Below are positions 17,156 to 26,000 of a DNA stretch of 64,000 nt, piece by piece (the first letter of the stretch is position 1; every line of letters begins with the position of its first letter). Location of the stretch: contig NZ_WKKE01000007.1 of NCBI RefSeq assembly GCF_009674775.1, positions 1-64,000 of the forward strand. The letters run 5' to 3'. Origin of the DNA: Flavobacterium sp. LC2016-23. Its GTDB lineage: Bacteria > Bacteroidota > Bacteroidia > Flavobacteriales > Flavobacteriaceae. Made by a program: the position numbers and the translations under genes. The notes beneath the pieces were generated by a model, which worked only from the letters and a program-made list of their open reading frames with translations, had not been told where the DNA came from and ran no database searches.

Positions 17156-18397
17156 ATGTTAGAAAAAGAAGTTATAAATTTTGAGAGAACGGCCATTGTT
17201 GGTATTGTAACTCAAAATCAAAGTGAGGAAAAACTAAACGAATATTTAGACGAATTAGAGTTTTTGACTTTTACCGCAGGAGGGGAAGTGATCAAGCGTT
17301 TTTCGCAAAAAATGGAACGCCCCAACCCGAAAACTTTTGTTGGAACAGGTAAAATCGAAGAAATTAATCTTTTTGTAAAAGAGCACGACATATCAACTTT
17401 AATTTTTGATGATGAATTATCGCCATCACAGCAGAAAAATATATCAAAAATTATTGATTGTAAAATCTTAGACAGAACCAATCTGATTCTGGATATTTTT
17501 GCGCAGCGGGCAGAAACTTCTTATGCAAGAACTCAGGTAGAATTGGCACAGTGTATCTACTTACTACCAAGACTATCCGGTTTGTGGACACACCTTGAAC
17601 GCCAGAAAGGTGGTATTGGTATGCGTGGTCCCGGTGAAACGGAGATCGAAACGGACAGACGTATTGTGCGTGACAGAATTGCGTTACTGAAAGACAAAAT
17701 CAAAACTATCGATAAGCAGATGGGAATTCAGCGTAGTAATCGCGGAGCAATGGTACGTGTGGCGCTGGTGGGATATACCAATGTTGGAAAATCGACTTTG
17801 ATGAATGCTGTGGGTAAAAGCGATGTTTTTGTAGAGAATAAATTATTCGCAACGCTGGATACAACCGTTCGTAAAGTCGTGATTAAAAACCTGCCATTCT
17901 TACTTTCTGACACAGTAGGTTTTATTAGAAAATTACCAACACAATTGGTAGATTCTTTTAAAAGTACACTGGATGAGGTTCGTGAAGCAGATCTGTTGCT
18001 GCATGTTGTGGATATTTCACATGCGGATTTCGAGGATCATATCGAATCTGTAAATCAGACGTTATTAGAGATCAAAAGTAATGACAAACCCACGATCATG
18101 GTTTTTAATAAAATTGATGCTTACAAACACCTGACAATCGATGAGGATGATTTAATTACTGAAAAGACAAGAAGACATTACACGCTTGAGGAATGGAAAC
18201 AAACCTGGATGAGCAATGTAGGTCAGGATAAAGCGTTATTTATTTCGGCAACCCAAAAAGAAAATTTCGAAGAATTTAGGGAAACCGTTTATGAAGCTGT
18301 TCGCCAGATTCATATCACAAGATTTCCGTATAATAAATTTTTGTATCCGGATTATAAGGATGCAATCGAAAAAGAAGAAAAAGAGGATGACGAATAA
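17156..18397 (+). CDS. hflX: HflX ribosome-splitting GTPase
   Basis: A 413-residue translational GTPase that dissociates stalled or heat-damaged 70S ribosomes. An N-terminal HflX domain (about 10-190) contains FVGTGKIEEI and the family hallmark RLSGLWTHLERQKGGIGMRGPGETEIE. The G domain has G1 GYTNVGKST, G3 DTVGFI and G4 NKID, with G5 around FISATQ. The C-terminus is acidic. All GTPase motifs are intact. Monocistronic, with its own promoter and a downstream hairpin. Confidence 0.97.
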   Translation: MLEKEVINFERTAIVGIVTQNQSEEKLNEYLDELEFLTFTAGGEVIKRFSQKMERPNPKTFVGTGKIEEINLFVKEHDISTLIFDDELSPSQQKNISKIIDCKILDRTNLILDIFAQRAETSYARTQVELAQCIYLLPRLSGLWTHLERQKGGIGMRGPGETEIETDRRIVRDRIALLKDKIKTIDKQMGIQRSNRGAMVRVALVGYTNVGKSTLMNAVGKSDVFVENKLFATLDTTVRKVVIKNLPFLLSDTVGFIRKLPTQLVDSFKSTLDEVREADLLLHVVDISHADFEDHIESVNQTLLEIKSNDKPTIMVFNKIDAYKHLTIDEDDLITEKTRRHYTLEEWKQTWMSNVGQDKALFISATQKENFEEFRETVYEAVRQIHITRFPYNKFLYPDYKDAIEKEEKEDDE

Positions 18398-18453
18398 ATA
18401 AAATTTTACTGCAAAGAACGACAGGATTATATCCAGCGTACCTTTATAAACAC

Positions 18454-18500
18454 AAAGTTCGCAAAGCTTATCTAGGATTTAGCTTTGCGAACTTTTTTTA
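18454..18500. terminator. CCGCAAAG-family hairpin terminator after hflX
   Basis: A perfect 15-bp inverted repeat, AAAGTTCGCAAAGCT/AGCTTTGCGAACTTT, with a 12-nt loop and a T run lies 57 bp after the hflX stop. It belongs to the recurrent CGCAAAG family of this window. Confidence 0.75.
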
Positions 18501-18509
18501 TAAAACCTA

Positions 18510-18795
18510 ACGTGTTAAAATCTTTGCGTTCTTTGCGAGAAATATTAATTTTTTCATTTTGCGAATATTTTTTGTCTCGCAGATTTTGCGGATCTATTTT
18601 AAAAAATTATTAAAAAAGAAAATCTGCTTAATCAGCCAAATCTGCGGGAAACTTTACTGCACAGTTTTAAATCTAGGTCAAAACCTTAACCGCAAAGTTC
18701 GCTAAGCTTTTCATATTTAATCTCGCAAAGTCGCAGAGTCGCAAAGTTTCTTTAGGTTTTTAAACTTGGAGTTTCTGCGGTAAAAATACAATCGA
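18510..18795. repeat. Degenerate CGCAAAG / GCAGATTTTGCGG repeat region
   Basis: The 410-bp gap between convergent genes has no convincing ORF. It holds fragments of two families: TCTTTGCG / AACCGCAAAGTTCGC with CTCGCAAAGTCGCAGAGTCG, and CGCAGATTTTGCGGATC / AAATCTGCGGGAAAC. The outer parts AACCGCAAAG (near 18690) and TTTCTGCGGT (near 18772) form weak inverted ends. Confidence 0.6.
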
Positions 18796-18807
18796 TTCCT
18801 TTTTACA

Positions 18808-19758
18808 TTAGAATCCGAAATTAATTCCCAAGCCGAAAACCTCCCTGGTTTGAAAACCCTGAAAAGCATTATCGTCATAAATAGCCTGAAAGGCTAAATT
18901 AGCGGACAGGAATTTGTTTACTTTCATCACAATATTCAGCGAGTAATTAATGTCTACATTCTGTGGGTCTTCTAAATAATTAGAATATAAATTCAAACTG
19001 TTTTCTGCCGTTACGTTGGTCATAATGGCAAGTTTGTAATAAAGTGATGCGTAAAAACCAAGCTCGTATCTAATGGTTTTGTTGGCATCTACACCAAAAT
19101 AAGCACCATCAACATAGGGTAATCCGGTTCCCTGATCGATTCCTGAAGTGTAGGCACCGTCTACAAAAGTGAATTTTGAGGTTAGGGGTGCAAAGTTTAT
19201 TTTCAGATTATCATCTTTAGACCAGTATATACCAGGGCCTGTTGTGAGATAACCGGGAGACATAAATTTGGTATTTTCTGTACGGATTTCTTTTCCATTT
19301 ACATCTTTTCCATAAAGGTAACCCGTCGAGAATTGGGTTCTGAAATTTAAAAAGAAAGAGTAATACCATTCCCCAAAAGCTCTTTTTCCGACTATTGAAT
19401 TAAATTCTAAACGGTCATCGGTCTTTTTACCAAAATCAGCATTTTTAGTTTGTAAAATACCATACGAAGCCAGAATTTTATTGTCCCAGGTGATGTCGTC
19501 TTTTTTATAATTAAAGTCGTAGTTGATTCCTAAAGTTCCGGAGAAACTGTCTTCACCTCCTGCGAGCCAGTTATTAAAACTGGACTGATTTAGTAAAAGA
19601 GATACAATTCCTTTTGCTTTCCAGCCTTCCCCCTCAATTGTGTCATTTATTTTTTTTACGGCTTTTTCAGTGTTTTCAACTAGTTCTTTTTCGGAATTTT
19701 GTGCCTGAAGAAAAGTAAGATTTGCTAAAACGAAGAGTAATAAGAATATCTTTCTCAT
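18808..19758 (-). CDS. DUF3078 outer-membrane-type beta protein
   Basis: A 316-residue protein from the ATG at 19758, with signal peptide KIFLLLFVLANLTFLQAQ. The mature part matches DUF3078, beginning with GWKAKGIVSLLLNQSSFNNWLAGGEDSF, a hallmark of the family. Repeating amphipathic strands with many aromatic residues and a C-terminal FGLGINFGF suggest an outer-membrane barrel. Function unknown. A longer in-frame start at 19785 is unlikely because the TATATTTG -7 box lies at 19783-19790, so transcription would begin after it. Confidence 0.9.
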   Translation of the reverse strand: MRKIFLLLFVLANLTFLQAQNSEKELVENTEKAVKKINDTIEGEGWKAKGIVSLLLNQSSFNNWLAGGEDSFSGTLGINYDFNYKKDDITWDNKILASYGILQTKNADFGKKTDDRLEFNSIVGKRAFGEWYYSFFLNFRTQFSTGYLYGKDVNGKEIRTENTKFMSPGYLTTGPGIYWSKDDNLKINFAPLTSKFTFVDGAYTSGIDQGTGLPYVDGAYFGVDANKTIRYELGFYASLYYKLAIMTNVTAENSLNLYSNYLEDPQNVDINYSLNIVMKVNKFLSANLAFQAIYDDNAFQGFQTREVFGLGINFGF

Positions 19759-19782
19759 AGTATTTAGTTTAAAGTGTAATAA

Positions 19783-19790
19783 CAAATATA
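19783..19790 (-). promoter_or_regulatory. -7 box of the DUF3078 gene promoter
   Basis: TATATTTG on the minus strand, 24 bp upstream of the chosen ATG. It decides the start of the gene at 18808-19758. Confidence 0.55.
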
Positions 19791-19836
19791 CTAAAAACCG
19801 CCAGATTCTGTAGGATTAATTGGTGCTTAAAGCACG

Positions 19837-20346
19837 TTATTTCTTAACTTCCTTGTATAAAGGTACTGCAGAACAAGCTTCTCCGTACATAATACTTCTT
19901 GCAAAAGGCTGCAGATAGGTTGTTGCTAAAATATAAGCGCGAACAGGAACAGGCTTCTTTGAACAGCCTTTTACAATAACAGGTTTGTTCTGGTACGCCG
20001 AATAATCGATTTTACTTAAAATCTCTTCGTATAAACTGCCATTTAGATCCTCGATCGTTCCGTTGACTGTTTTTTTGGCATAAGGCGCCAATTGAATCGC
20101 AACCAATAGTAAAGCCCAGGCCGGAATAATAGCATCGGTACTGCAGTTGACGGCAACATACTGATCCTGATATTGTGACCAGTCGTGATTTTTTAAATGC
20201 TCCCTGAAGTCTTTTTCTTTTAATAAGAAACCTTCCAAAAGCCATTGTGAAATGTCAAGCTGCACACGCATTCCCTTTGGGTAATAATCTTCAAGATCAA
20301 ATACTTCCAGTGCACTATTGGCAACTTTATTGATTATTTCTTCCAT
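19837..20346 (-). CDS. DUF2480 family protein
   Basis: A 169-residue cytosolic protein matching DUF2480, a Bacteroidota family. Seen features are MEEIINKVANSALEVFDLEDYYPKG at the start, WLLEGFLLKEKDFREHL, and the C-terminal GCSKKPVPVRAYILAT. No catalytic motif is identifiable. It is the last gene of a minus-strand run led by sufS, which ties it by context, not by evidence, to iron-sulfur cluster assembly. Separated from the DUF59 gene by about 100 bp of low-complexity CAGTCACAGTG sequence. Confidence 0.88.
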   Translation of the reverse strand: MEEIINKVANSALEVFDLEDYYPKGMRVQLDISQWLLEGFLLKEKDFREHLKNHDWSQYQDQYVAVNCSTDAIIPAWALLLVAIQLAPYAKKTVNGTIEDLNGSLYEEILSKIDYSAYQNKPVIVKGCSKKPVPVRAYILATTYLQPFARSIMYGEACSAVPLYKEVKK

Positions 20347-20353
20347 TTTTTTT

Positions 20354-20438
20354 AGTTTTCAGCTAAAGCCTCAGTCACAGTGCTCAGTCACAGTCACAGT
20401 GCGCACTGAAAACTGAGACTGAGACTGCAAACTGTATA
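20354..20438. repeat. CTCAGTCACAGT / GAGACTGAGACTG low-complexity tract
   Basis: Short iterations (TCAGTCACAGTG three times, then AACTGAGACTGAGACTGC) form a partial inverted repeat. The same motif family appears at 25941-26000, 58718-58773 and 62287-62570, each time hugging a gene boundary. Confidence 0.7.
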
Positions 20439-20443
20439 CTTTC

Positions 20444-20773
20444 TTAAAGCATTCCTAATTCTAATTTTGCTTCTTCGCTCATTAAGTCTTTACTCCATGG
20501 CGGATCGAAAGTAATTTCTACATCAACATCTTTGATATGCTCGATGGTTTTTACTTTTTCTTCTACTTCCCTTGGTAAACTTTCTGCTACCGGGCAGTTT
20601 GGAGAGGTTAACGTCATCAGGATTTTTACTTCGTAATCGGTGTTTACCATTACGTCATAAATCAGTCCTAATTCGTAAATATCTACAGGGATCTCAGGGT
20701 CGTAAATTCCTTTTAAAACTTTTACGATTGATTCTCCTAATTCGTTTGTGTCTATTTCTTGTTCCATTTCCAT
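20444..20773 (-). CDS. DUF59/MIP18-family SUF-associated iron-sulfur assembly protein
   Basis: A 109-residue protein (from the ATG at 20773) of the DUF59/PaaD/SufT-like family that helps mature Fe-S proteins. Core motifs are IYDPEIPVDIYELGLIYDV, TLTSPNCPVAESLP with the conserved Cys, and FDPPWSKDLMSEEAKLELG at the end. A longer GTG-start version is rejected because its extra 12 residues (KFVAKKNKN) are encoded by a GTGGCAAAAA repeat. It lies downstream of sufS and sufE on the same strand, consistent with a SUF role. Confidence 0.93.
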   Translation of the reverse strand: MEMEQEIDTNELGESIVKVLKGIYDPEIPVDIYELGLIYDVMVNTDYEVKILMTLTSPNCPVAESLPREVEEKVKTIEHIKDVDVEITFDPPWSKDLMSEEAKLELGML

Positions 20774-20794
20774 TTTATTGTTTTTGTTTTTTTT

Positions 20795-20857
20795 TGCCAC
20801 GAATTTCACAAATTTCCCGAATTAAAAAGTTCGTGTTAATTTGTGAAATTCGTGGCA
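20795..20857. repeat. GCCACGAATTT palindromic repeat
   Basis: TGCCACGAATTTCACAAATTT faces AATTTGTGAAATTCGTGGCA across a 20-bp loop, making a near-perfect stem between sufE and the DUF59 gene. Copies are also at 8642-8836 and 45202-45280. Confidence 0.8.
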
Positions 20858-20865
20858 GAAGAAAT

Positions 20866-21291
20866 TTAATTTTTACTTTTAGCGTCAAAAGCCAAAGCGT
20901 ACATTTTAATATTTTTTATCATCGACACTAATCCGTTTGCACGTGTTGCCGATAAATGTTCTTTTAACCCAATTTCATCTATGAAATCTGTGTCTGCTTC
21001 CAGAATATCTTTTGCCTTCTGATCCGAAAAAGTGCGGATTAAAATAGCAATGATACCTTTCGTTAAAATGGCATCACTGTCTGCAGTAAATACAATTTTA
21101 TCGTCAGCTTGTTCGCCTTGCAGCCAAACTTTTGACTGGCATCCTTTAATTAAATTGTTGTCCGTTTTGTATTCTTCTTTTATTAACGGAAGACTTTTTC
21201 CCAGTTCGATGATGTATTCGTAACGTTGCATCCAGTCATCAAACATTGAAAATTCATCTATTATCTCGTTTTGAATTTCTTTTATTGTCAT
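20866..21291 (-). CDS. sufE: SufE sulfur-acceptor protein
   Basis: A 141-residue cytosolic sulfurtransferase that takes persulfide from SufS and passes it to the SufBCD scaffold. The acceptor Cys is residue 51 in KGCQSKVW, and FDDWMQRYEYIIELGKSLP and the C-terminal SATRANGLVSMI are typical. Length matches the family. It lies 2 bp from the upstream lipoprotein gene and shares the sufS transcript. Confidence 0.96.
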   Translation of the reverse strand: MTIKEIQNEIIDEFSMFDDWMQRYEYIIELGKSLPLIKEEYKTDNNLIKGCQSKVWLQGEQADDKIVFTADSDAILTKGIIAILIRTFSDQKAKDILEADTDFIDEIGLKEHLSATRANGLVSMIKNIKMYALAFDAKSKN

Positions 21292-21293
21292 AA

Positions 21294-21719
21294 TTATTCT
21301 TTAGCAAAATCTACCAATAAGTTGACCAGTTTTTCTATTTCCTTTGGAGGAAAACCATTGTCAAATCCTTTTGTTTCGTAGGTTTTTCCGTTTGAAGTTA
21401 TTTTTAAATTTCCGATGGCAGCGCCATCATAAAAACGTTTTTCTGTCGGGGCTTTCAGATCCGGAATGCTTTCTAAATTCACTTTTTCGAATTCAGCAAC
21501 AATTTTGTTCCATTTTGAAGCCTCTATTTTAGTTTTAACAGCTTCATCGTTTCTGCCATTTGTAACAGAGACAGATTCGTTTTGAACAAGTATCTTTTTA
21601 TAAAGTCCTCTTGAAACAGCTGAATATTCAATTTGTGTTGTTGTCATGTCTGTTTTTTTTTGGCTTGAACAACCAGTTACAATAAAGACAGTTAAAAGTA
21701 ATAAAGATACTATTCGCAT
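21294..21719 (-). CDS. Hypothetical lipoprotein between sufS and sufE
   Basis: A 141-residue protein with a lipoprotein signal (LLLLTVFIVTGC, Cys 17). The mature part includes KWNKIVAEFEKVNLESIPDLKAPTEKRFYDGA and GFPPKEIEKLVNLL, a pattern common in small Flavobacteriaceae lipoproteins of unknown role. It lies 14 bp after sufS and 2 bp before sufE, so it is probably cotranscribed with both even though a lipoprotein has no obvious place in cytosolic Fe-S assembly. Confidence 0.85.
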   Translation of the reverse strand: MRIVSLLLLTVFIVTGCSSQKKTDMTTTQIEYSAVSRGLYKKILVQNESVSVTNGRNDEAVKTKIEASKWNKIVAEFEKVNLESIPDLKAPTEKRFYDGAAIGNLKITSNGKTYETKGFDNGFPPKEIEKLVNLLVDFAKE

Positions 21720-21733
21720 AAGTTAGTTTTTTT

Positions 21734-22948
21734 TTAGCTTAACATTGTTTTTGCTTTTTTGACGGCTTCCACCATCAGATCAATTTCCTCTTTAGTATTG
21801 TAAAAAGAAAAAGAAGCACGAATCGTTCCGGGAATACAAAAGAAATTCATAATCGGCTGTGCACAATGATGTCCGGTTCTCACTGCAATTCCTAATTTAT
21901 CAATGATGGAACCAATATCGTAAGGGTGTATTCCATCAATATTAAACGAAACTACTGACGCTTTATTCTTTCCGGTTCCGTAAATTTTCAGGCCTTCAAT
22001 TTCTAATAAACTTTTTGTGGCATGCGCTAATAATTCTTCTTCCTGTTTCTGAATGTTTTCAAAACCGACAGTATTTAAATAATCAATCGCAGTTCCCAAT
22101 ACAATTCCGCCCGCAATATTTGGTGTTCCGGCCTCAAATTTATGTGGAAGATCGGCATAGGTTGTTTTTTCGAAAGTAACTTCCTTGATCATTTCACCAC
22201 CTCCCTGATACGGAGGAAGTTTATTTAGCCACGCTTCTTTTCCGTATAAAATTCCGGTTCCTGTCGGGCCGCACATTTTATGTCCGGAGAAAGCATAAAA
22301 ATCACAATCCAGATCCTGAACGTCCGGTTTTAAATGCGGAACAGCCTGAGCACCATCAATCAAAACAGCCGCGCCGACAGCATGTGCTTTTTCGATTATG
22401 TATTTAATTGGATTGATGATTCCCAAAGCATTTGAGATATGGTTGACCGTAACCACTTTTGTCTTTTCGGACAGAAGTGACTCATAGGCTTCCATAATCA
22501 ATTCACCATCTTCGTTTATCGGAATGACTCTCAGTACAGCTCCCGTCTTTTCACATAACATCTGCCAGGGCACTATATTACTGTGATGTTCCAGAGACGA
22601 AACAATTACCTCGTCGCCCGGTTTTAAAATCGAAGCAAAACCATTGGTCACTAAATTGATTCCGTGTGTAGTTCCGGAAGTAAAAAGGACTTCATGTGCG
22701 AATTTAGCATTTATATGGTGCTGTACCTTGCCACGGGAAATCTCGTACGCATCGGTAGCTAATTGACTTAAAGTATGAACACCACGGTGAATATTGGCGT
22801 TTATTTCCTGATAATATTTTGCGATGGCATCAATCACAATTTGCGGTTTTTGCGAAGTGGCACCGTTGTCGAAATATACTAAGGGTTTTCCGTTTACAGT
22901 TTGTGAAAGTATCGGAAATTCAGCTCTTATTTTTTGAATATCTAGCAT
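21734..22948 (-). CDS. sufS: SufS cysteine desulfurase
   Basis: A 404-residue PLP enzyme that releases sulfur from L-cysteine as an enzyme-bound persulfide. The PLP Lys is residue 224 in FSGHKMCGPTG. The catalytic Cys is residue 362 in RTGHHCAQP. HHSNIVPWQ and SNALGIINP are group II SufS signatures. Full length. It begins its own transcription unit with a TACTTTTG box about 26 bp upstream, separated from sufD by a plus-strand hydrolase gene. Confidence 0.97.
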   Translation of the reverse strand: MLDIQKIRAEFPILSQTVNGKPLVYFDNGATSQKPQIVIDAIAKYYQEINANIHRGVHTLSQLATDAYEISRGKVQHHINAKFAHEVLFTSGTTHGINLVTNGFASILKPGDEVIVSSLEHHSNIVPWQMLCEKTGAVLRVIPINEDGELIMEAYESLLSEKTKVVTVNHISNALGIINPIKYIIEKAHAVGAAVLIDGAQAVPHLKPDVQDLDCDFYAFSGHKMCGPTGTGILYGKEAWLNKLPPYQGGGEMIKEVTFEKTTYADLPHKFEAGTPNIAGGIVLGTAIDYLNTVGFENIQKQEEELLAHATKSLLEIEGLKIYGTGKNKASVVSFNIDGIHPYDIGSIIDKLGIAVRTGHHCAQPIMNFFCIPGTIRASFSFYNTKEEIDLMVEAVKKAKTMLS

Positions 22949-22973
22949 GTCTTATTTAGAAAAAATCTATTTA

Positions 22974-22981
22974 CAAAAGTA
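22974..22981 (-). promoter_or_regulatory. -7 box of the sufS promoter
   Basis: TACTTTTG on the minus strand, 25 bp upstream of the sufS ATG, matches TAnnTTTG. A -33 TTG is not at ideal spacing. Confidence 0.5.
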
Positions 22982-23166
22982 CTAAAACTAAATTGTTTTA
23001 TGCGGCTATTCTATAATTTCCTTTTATGACGCTATCGGGGGAAGGCTGAAATGTTTATTTTTTAACTTTTAATCCGGATTTATGAATATTCCTGATTGTA
23101 TTTCTAAATTGAGTTGTAATAACATGCGTATAAATTAATTATATTGCAGTAAAAAGCTGAAAAATT

Positions 23167-24513
23167 ATGAAAAAAATCCTCAAACTGCTTGTACTTGTTT
23201 TAGTTATTGCCTTTTTATATTTTGGATTTACGACTTATCCAAAACTTGATTTGATTTCCGGGTTTTCGGCCAAAAGTGTTGCTTCGGGGCATTTTCTGGA
23301 TCACCGGCCGTTGGATTTAATTCAAAAAACGGACAACGATATCAAGATGATCGATTTGGCTTCCAACTCGATTGATGAGGCGGGAAAGTTTGTAACGTCA
23401 AATGTGTACGGACTAAAAGAGCGCAAAGCGATTTATCGGGAAGGTTTGGGTGCCACTTTAATTAATGATGATTTTGATGTTTCAAAACCTTACCTGCTGC
23501 CAAAAAGAGCAAAATCGAAAGCTTTACCTTTTCCTTACGGGAATATGGATCCGGTGGACACCCTTTTTTCGAATGTGGACTATTCAAAATTAAAAAAAGC
23601 GGTTGATGGTTCTTTTGATAAAAACGCAGGAAAAACAAAGCGTACACGAGCAGTTGTAGTCTTGTACAAAAATAAACTGATAGCCGAAAAATACGATACC
23701 GGTTTTACAAAAGACAGCAAAATTCTAGGCTGGTCCATGACAAAAAGTATTACCAGTTCGGCTTTTGGAGTTTTAGCCAAACAGGGAAAAATTGATATTT
23801 ATAAACCAGCTCCAATTGCGGAATGGAAAAATGACGATCGTAAAAATATTACCATAAACGATTTACTGCACATGAATTCCGGTTTAGAATGGGAAGAGAA
23901 TTACAGTACGATTTGCGATGCTACAAAAATGCTTTTTCAGGCAGAAGATATGGGAAAAGTTCAAATGGACAAACCGGCGCAGTTTAAACCCAACACACAT
24001 TGGAATTACTCTTCCGGAACCACAAATTTATTGTCCAGAATTTTAAAAAATCAATTTAAAACACAGCAGGAATATTTGGATTTCTGGTACAGCGCCGTAA
24101 TTGATAAAATCGGAATGAATTCAATGATTGTGGAGCAGGATATGTCCGGAACGTTTGTGGGTTCTTCGTACGCATGGGCCACAGCGCGTGACTGGTCTAA
24201 ATTTGGATTATTATATCTTCATAAAGGAAACTGGAACGGAGAACAAATTCTGGATGAAAGCTGGGTAAAATATACGGCAACGCCAACCAATACTTCTGAT
24301 GGAAAATACGGGGCTCAATTCTGGTTGAACGCCGGAGGCAAATTTCCGGATGTGCCTCGTGATATGTTTTATTGCAGCGGATACCAGGGGCAGATGGTAG
24401 CGATTATTCCGTCTCTCGATATGGTTATTGTAAGAATGGGATTGAAAGAGGAGGATCAGGGATTTGATTTTAATGGGTTTTTGAAGGGGATAATTTCTTC
24501 TGTAAAAAAGTAA
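23167..24513 (+). CDS. Beta-lactamase-family serine hydrolase, membrane-anchored
   Basis: A 448-residue protein of the class C beta-lactamase/DD-peptidase-like esterase family. An N-terminal uncleaved helix (LKLLVLVLVIAFLYFGF) should anchor it to the inner membrane. The catalytic S-x-x-K is Ser190-Met-Thr-Lys193 (GWSMTKS). The second motif is Y-S-S in HWNYSSGTTN, and a C-terminal FYCSGYQGQMVAIIPS takes the place of the third motif. It could act on peptidoglycan, esters or D-amino acid peptides. It is on the opposite strand, splitting the SUF genes into two groups. Confidence 0.92.
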   Translation: MKKILKLLVLVLVIAFLYFGFTTYPKLDLISGFSAKSVASGHFLDHRPLDLIQKTDNDIKMIDLASNSIDEAGKFVTSNVYGLKERKAIYREGLGATLINDDFDVSKPYLLPKRAKSKALPFPYGNMDPVDTLFSNVDYSKLKKAVDGSFDKNAGKTKRTRAVVVLYKNKLIAEKYDTGFTKDSKILGWSMTKSITSSAFGVLAKQGKIDIYKPAPIAEWKNDDRKNITINDLLHMNSGLEWEENYSTICDATKMLFQAEDMGKVQMDKPAQFKPNTHWNYSSGTTNLLSRILKNQFKTQQEYLDFWYSAVIDKIGMNSMIVEQDMSGTFVGSSYAWATARDWSKFGLLYLHKGNWNGEQILDESWVKYTATPTNTSDGKYGAQFWLNAGGKFPDVPRDMFYCSGYQGQMVAIIPSLDMVIVRMGLKEEDQGFDFNGFLKGIISSVKK

Positions 24514-24515
24514 AT

Positions 24516-24612
24516 TTAACCGCAAAGAGCTAAGTAAAAAGCGCAAAGTCCGCAAAGTTTATATAAAAAACTTTGCGGACTTTGCGTAAATCTTTGCGAA
24601 CCTTGCGGTTAA
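24516..24612. repeat. CCGCAAAG-family hairpin element, bidirectional terminator
   Basis: Outer ends TTAACCGCAAAG and CTTGCGGTTAA enclose an inner stem CGCAAAGTCCGCAAAGTT/AACTTTGCGGACTTTGCG (24542-24586). It fills the space between convergent genes (hydrolase and sufD), so it may stop transcription both ways. The same element is at 37207-37355, with shorter forms at 18454 and 58799. Confidence 0.85.
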
Positions 24613-24616
24613 GCTA

Positions 24617-25933
24617 TTACAAATCGAACCCTAAATTAACGCCTAATTTCATGGCGATAATTTTAGTAATACGTTGTTTTAATTCCGGTATTTTAATGCT
24701 TTCGATAACGGCATTTGAGAAGGCGTACATCAATAAAGCTTTTGCTTCTTTCTTCGGAATTCCGCGTGACTGCATGTAGAACATTGCGGTTTCATCAAGC
24801 TGTCCGACAGTACATCCGTGAGAACATTTTACGTCATCAGCAAAAATTTCCAATTGTGGTTTTGCATTGATTGTCGCTTTGTCACTCAATAAAATGTTGT
24901 TGCTTTTTTGAAAAGCGTTTGTTTTTTGAGCTTCTTTTTCTACGTAAACTTTTCCGTTGAAAACTCCTGTAGAACGATCCGAGAAGATCCCTTTGTAATC
25001 CTGGAAACTTTCGCAGTTTGGTGTTGCATGGTTTACCAGTGTATAATGATCTACGTGTTGTTTTTCACCGATAATTGTGATTCCGTTTAGGGTACTTGTC
25101 AGTCTTTCTCCGAAATGGTAGAAGTTCAGATTGTTACGTGTCAGATTTCCTCCAAAAGAGAACGTATGTACATATACGTGGCTTTCCTGTTGTTGTGAAA
25201 CGTAGGTATTATCTACCAGATTGGCTTCACTGTTATCATTTTGAATTTTGTAATAATCAACAATGGCGCGTTTCTGAGCAAAAATCTCTGTAACCGAATT
25301 GGTTAAAACCGGATTTTCATTTAGACTCTGGTGACGCTCGATAATCTGAACATGTGAATTTTCTCCAACAATAATCAAATTTCGGGGCTGAACCATAAGT
25401 GCAGCTTCATTTCCTGTAGAGAAATACATCACTTCAATAGGTTTATCCGCTACTTTTTTCTGTGGAATATTGATAAAAGCTCCTTCACTTGCAAAAGCAG
25501 TATTCAGCGAAGTTAAACTTTCGTCTTTGCTTGCAATCTGATTGAAGTAGGTATCAATAACCATTTTATATTTTGGTTTGGTCAATGCCGATGACATTAA
25601 GCAAACATCGATTCCGTCATGTGTCGTAGAAGACAAATGCGAACTGAAAACGCCATCGATAAATACCAGTTTATACGTATCGATTTCGTGTAAAAAGTAT
25701 TTTTTTACCTGATTAAATTCAATTGCATTTTCCTGCTTTGGAAAAACCGTAAAGTCATTTTTTAAGATGGCGTTTAGCGATGTGTATTTCCAGGCTTCTT
25801 CTTTTTTGGTTGGGAAACCTTTATTTTCGAAGTTTTTTAAGGCGTTCGTGCGTATGTCATGTAAATCTGAATGTACATCAACACGCTCTTCAAAAGCCAT
25901 AAAAGACGATACTAATTTTTCTTTTAAATCCAT
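24617..25933 (-). CDS. sufD: SufD, scaffold subunit of the SufBCD complex
   Basis: A 438-residue subunit that pairs with SufB over a SufC dimer during cluster assembly. Visible family features are an N-terminal PTKKEEAWKYTSL, a beta-helix core (about 150-340), the conserved HGCTVGQLDETAMFYMQSRGI with its His and Cys near residue 374, and the C-terminal AKALLMYAFSNAVIESI. It follows sufC by 66 bp across a small low-complexity tract. Confidence 0.96.
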   Translation of the reverse strand: MDLKEKLVSSFMAFEERVDVHSDLHDIRTNALKNFENKGFPTKKEEAWKYTSLNAILKNDFTVFPKQENAIEFNQVKKYFLHEIDTYKLVFIDGVFSSHLSSTTHDGIDVCLMSSALTKPKYKMVIDTYFNQIASKDESLTSLNTAFASEGAFINIPQKKVADKPIEVMYFSTGNEAALMVQPRNLIIVGENSHVQIIERHQSLNENPVLTNSVTEIFAQKRAIVDYYKIQNDNSEANLVDNTYVSQQQESHVYVHTFSFGGNLTRNNLNFYHFGERLTSTLNGITIIGEKQHVDHYTLVNHATPNCESFQDYKGIFSDRSTGVFNGKVYVEKEAQKTNAFQKSNNILLSDKATINAKPQLEIFADDVKCSHGCTVGQLDETAMFYMQSRGIPKKEAKALLMYAFSNAVIESIKIPELKQRITKIIAMKLGVNLGFDL

Positions 25934-25940
25934 TTCTGTA

Positions 25941-26000
25941 GTTATAAGTTATGAGTTATAAGTTATGAGTTTTTGTAAACTGCAAACTGTAACTGTAAAC
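25941..26000. repeat. GTTATAAGTTATGA and AAACTGCAAACTGTAACTG low-complexity tract
   Basis: GTTATAAGTTATGA repeats twice, followed by iterated AAACTG units, filling the sufC-sufD gap. Similar tracts are at 20354-20438, 58718-58773 and 62287-62570. Confidence 0.6.
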
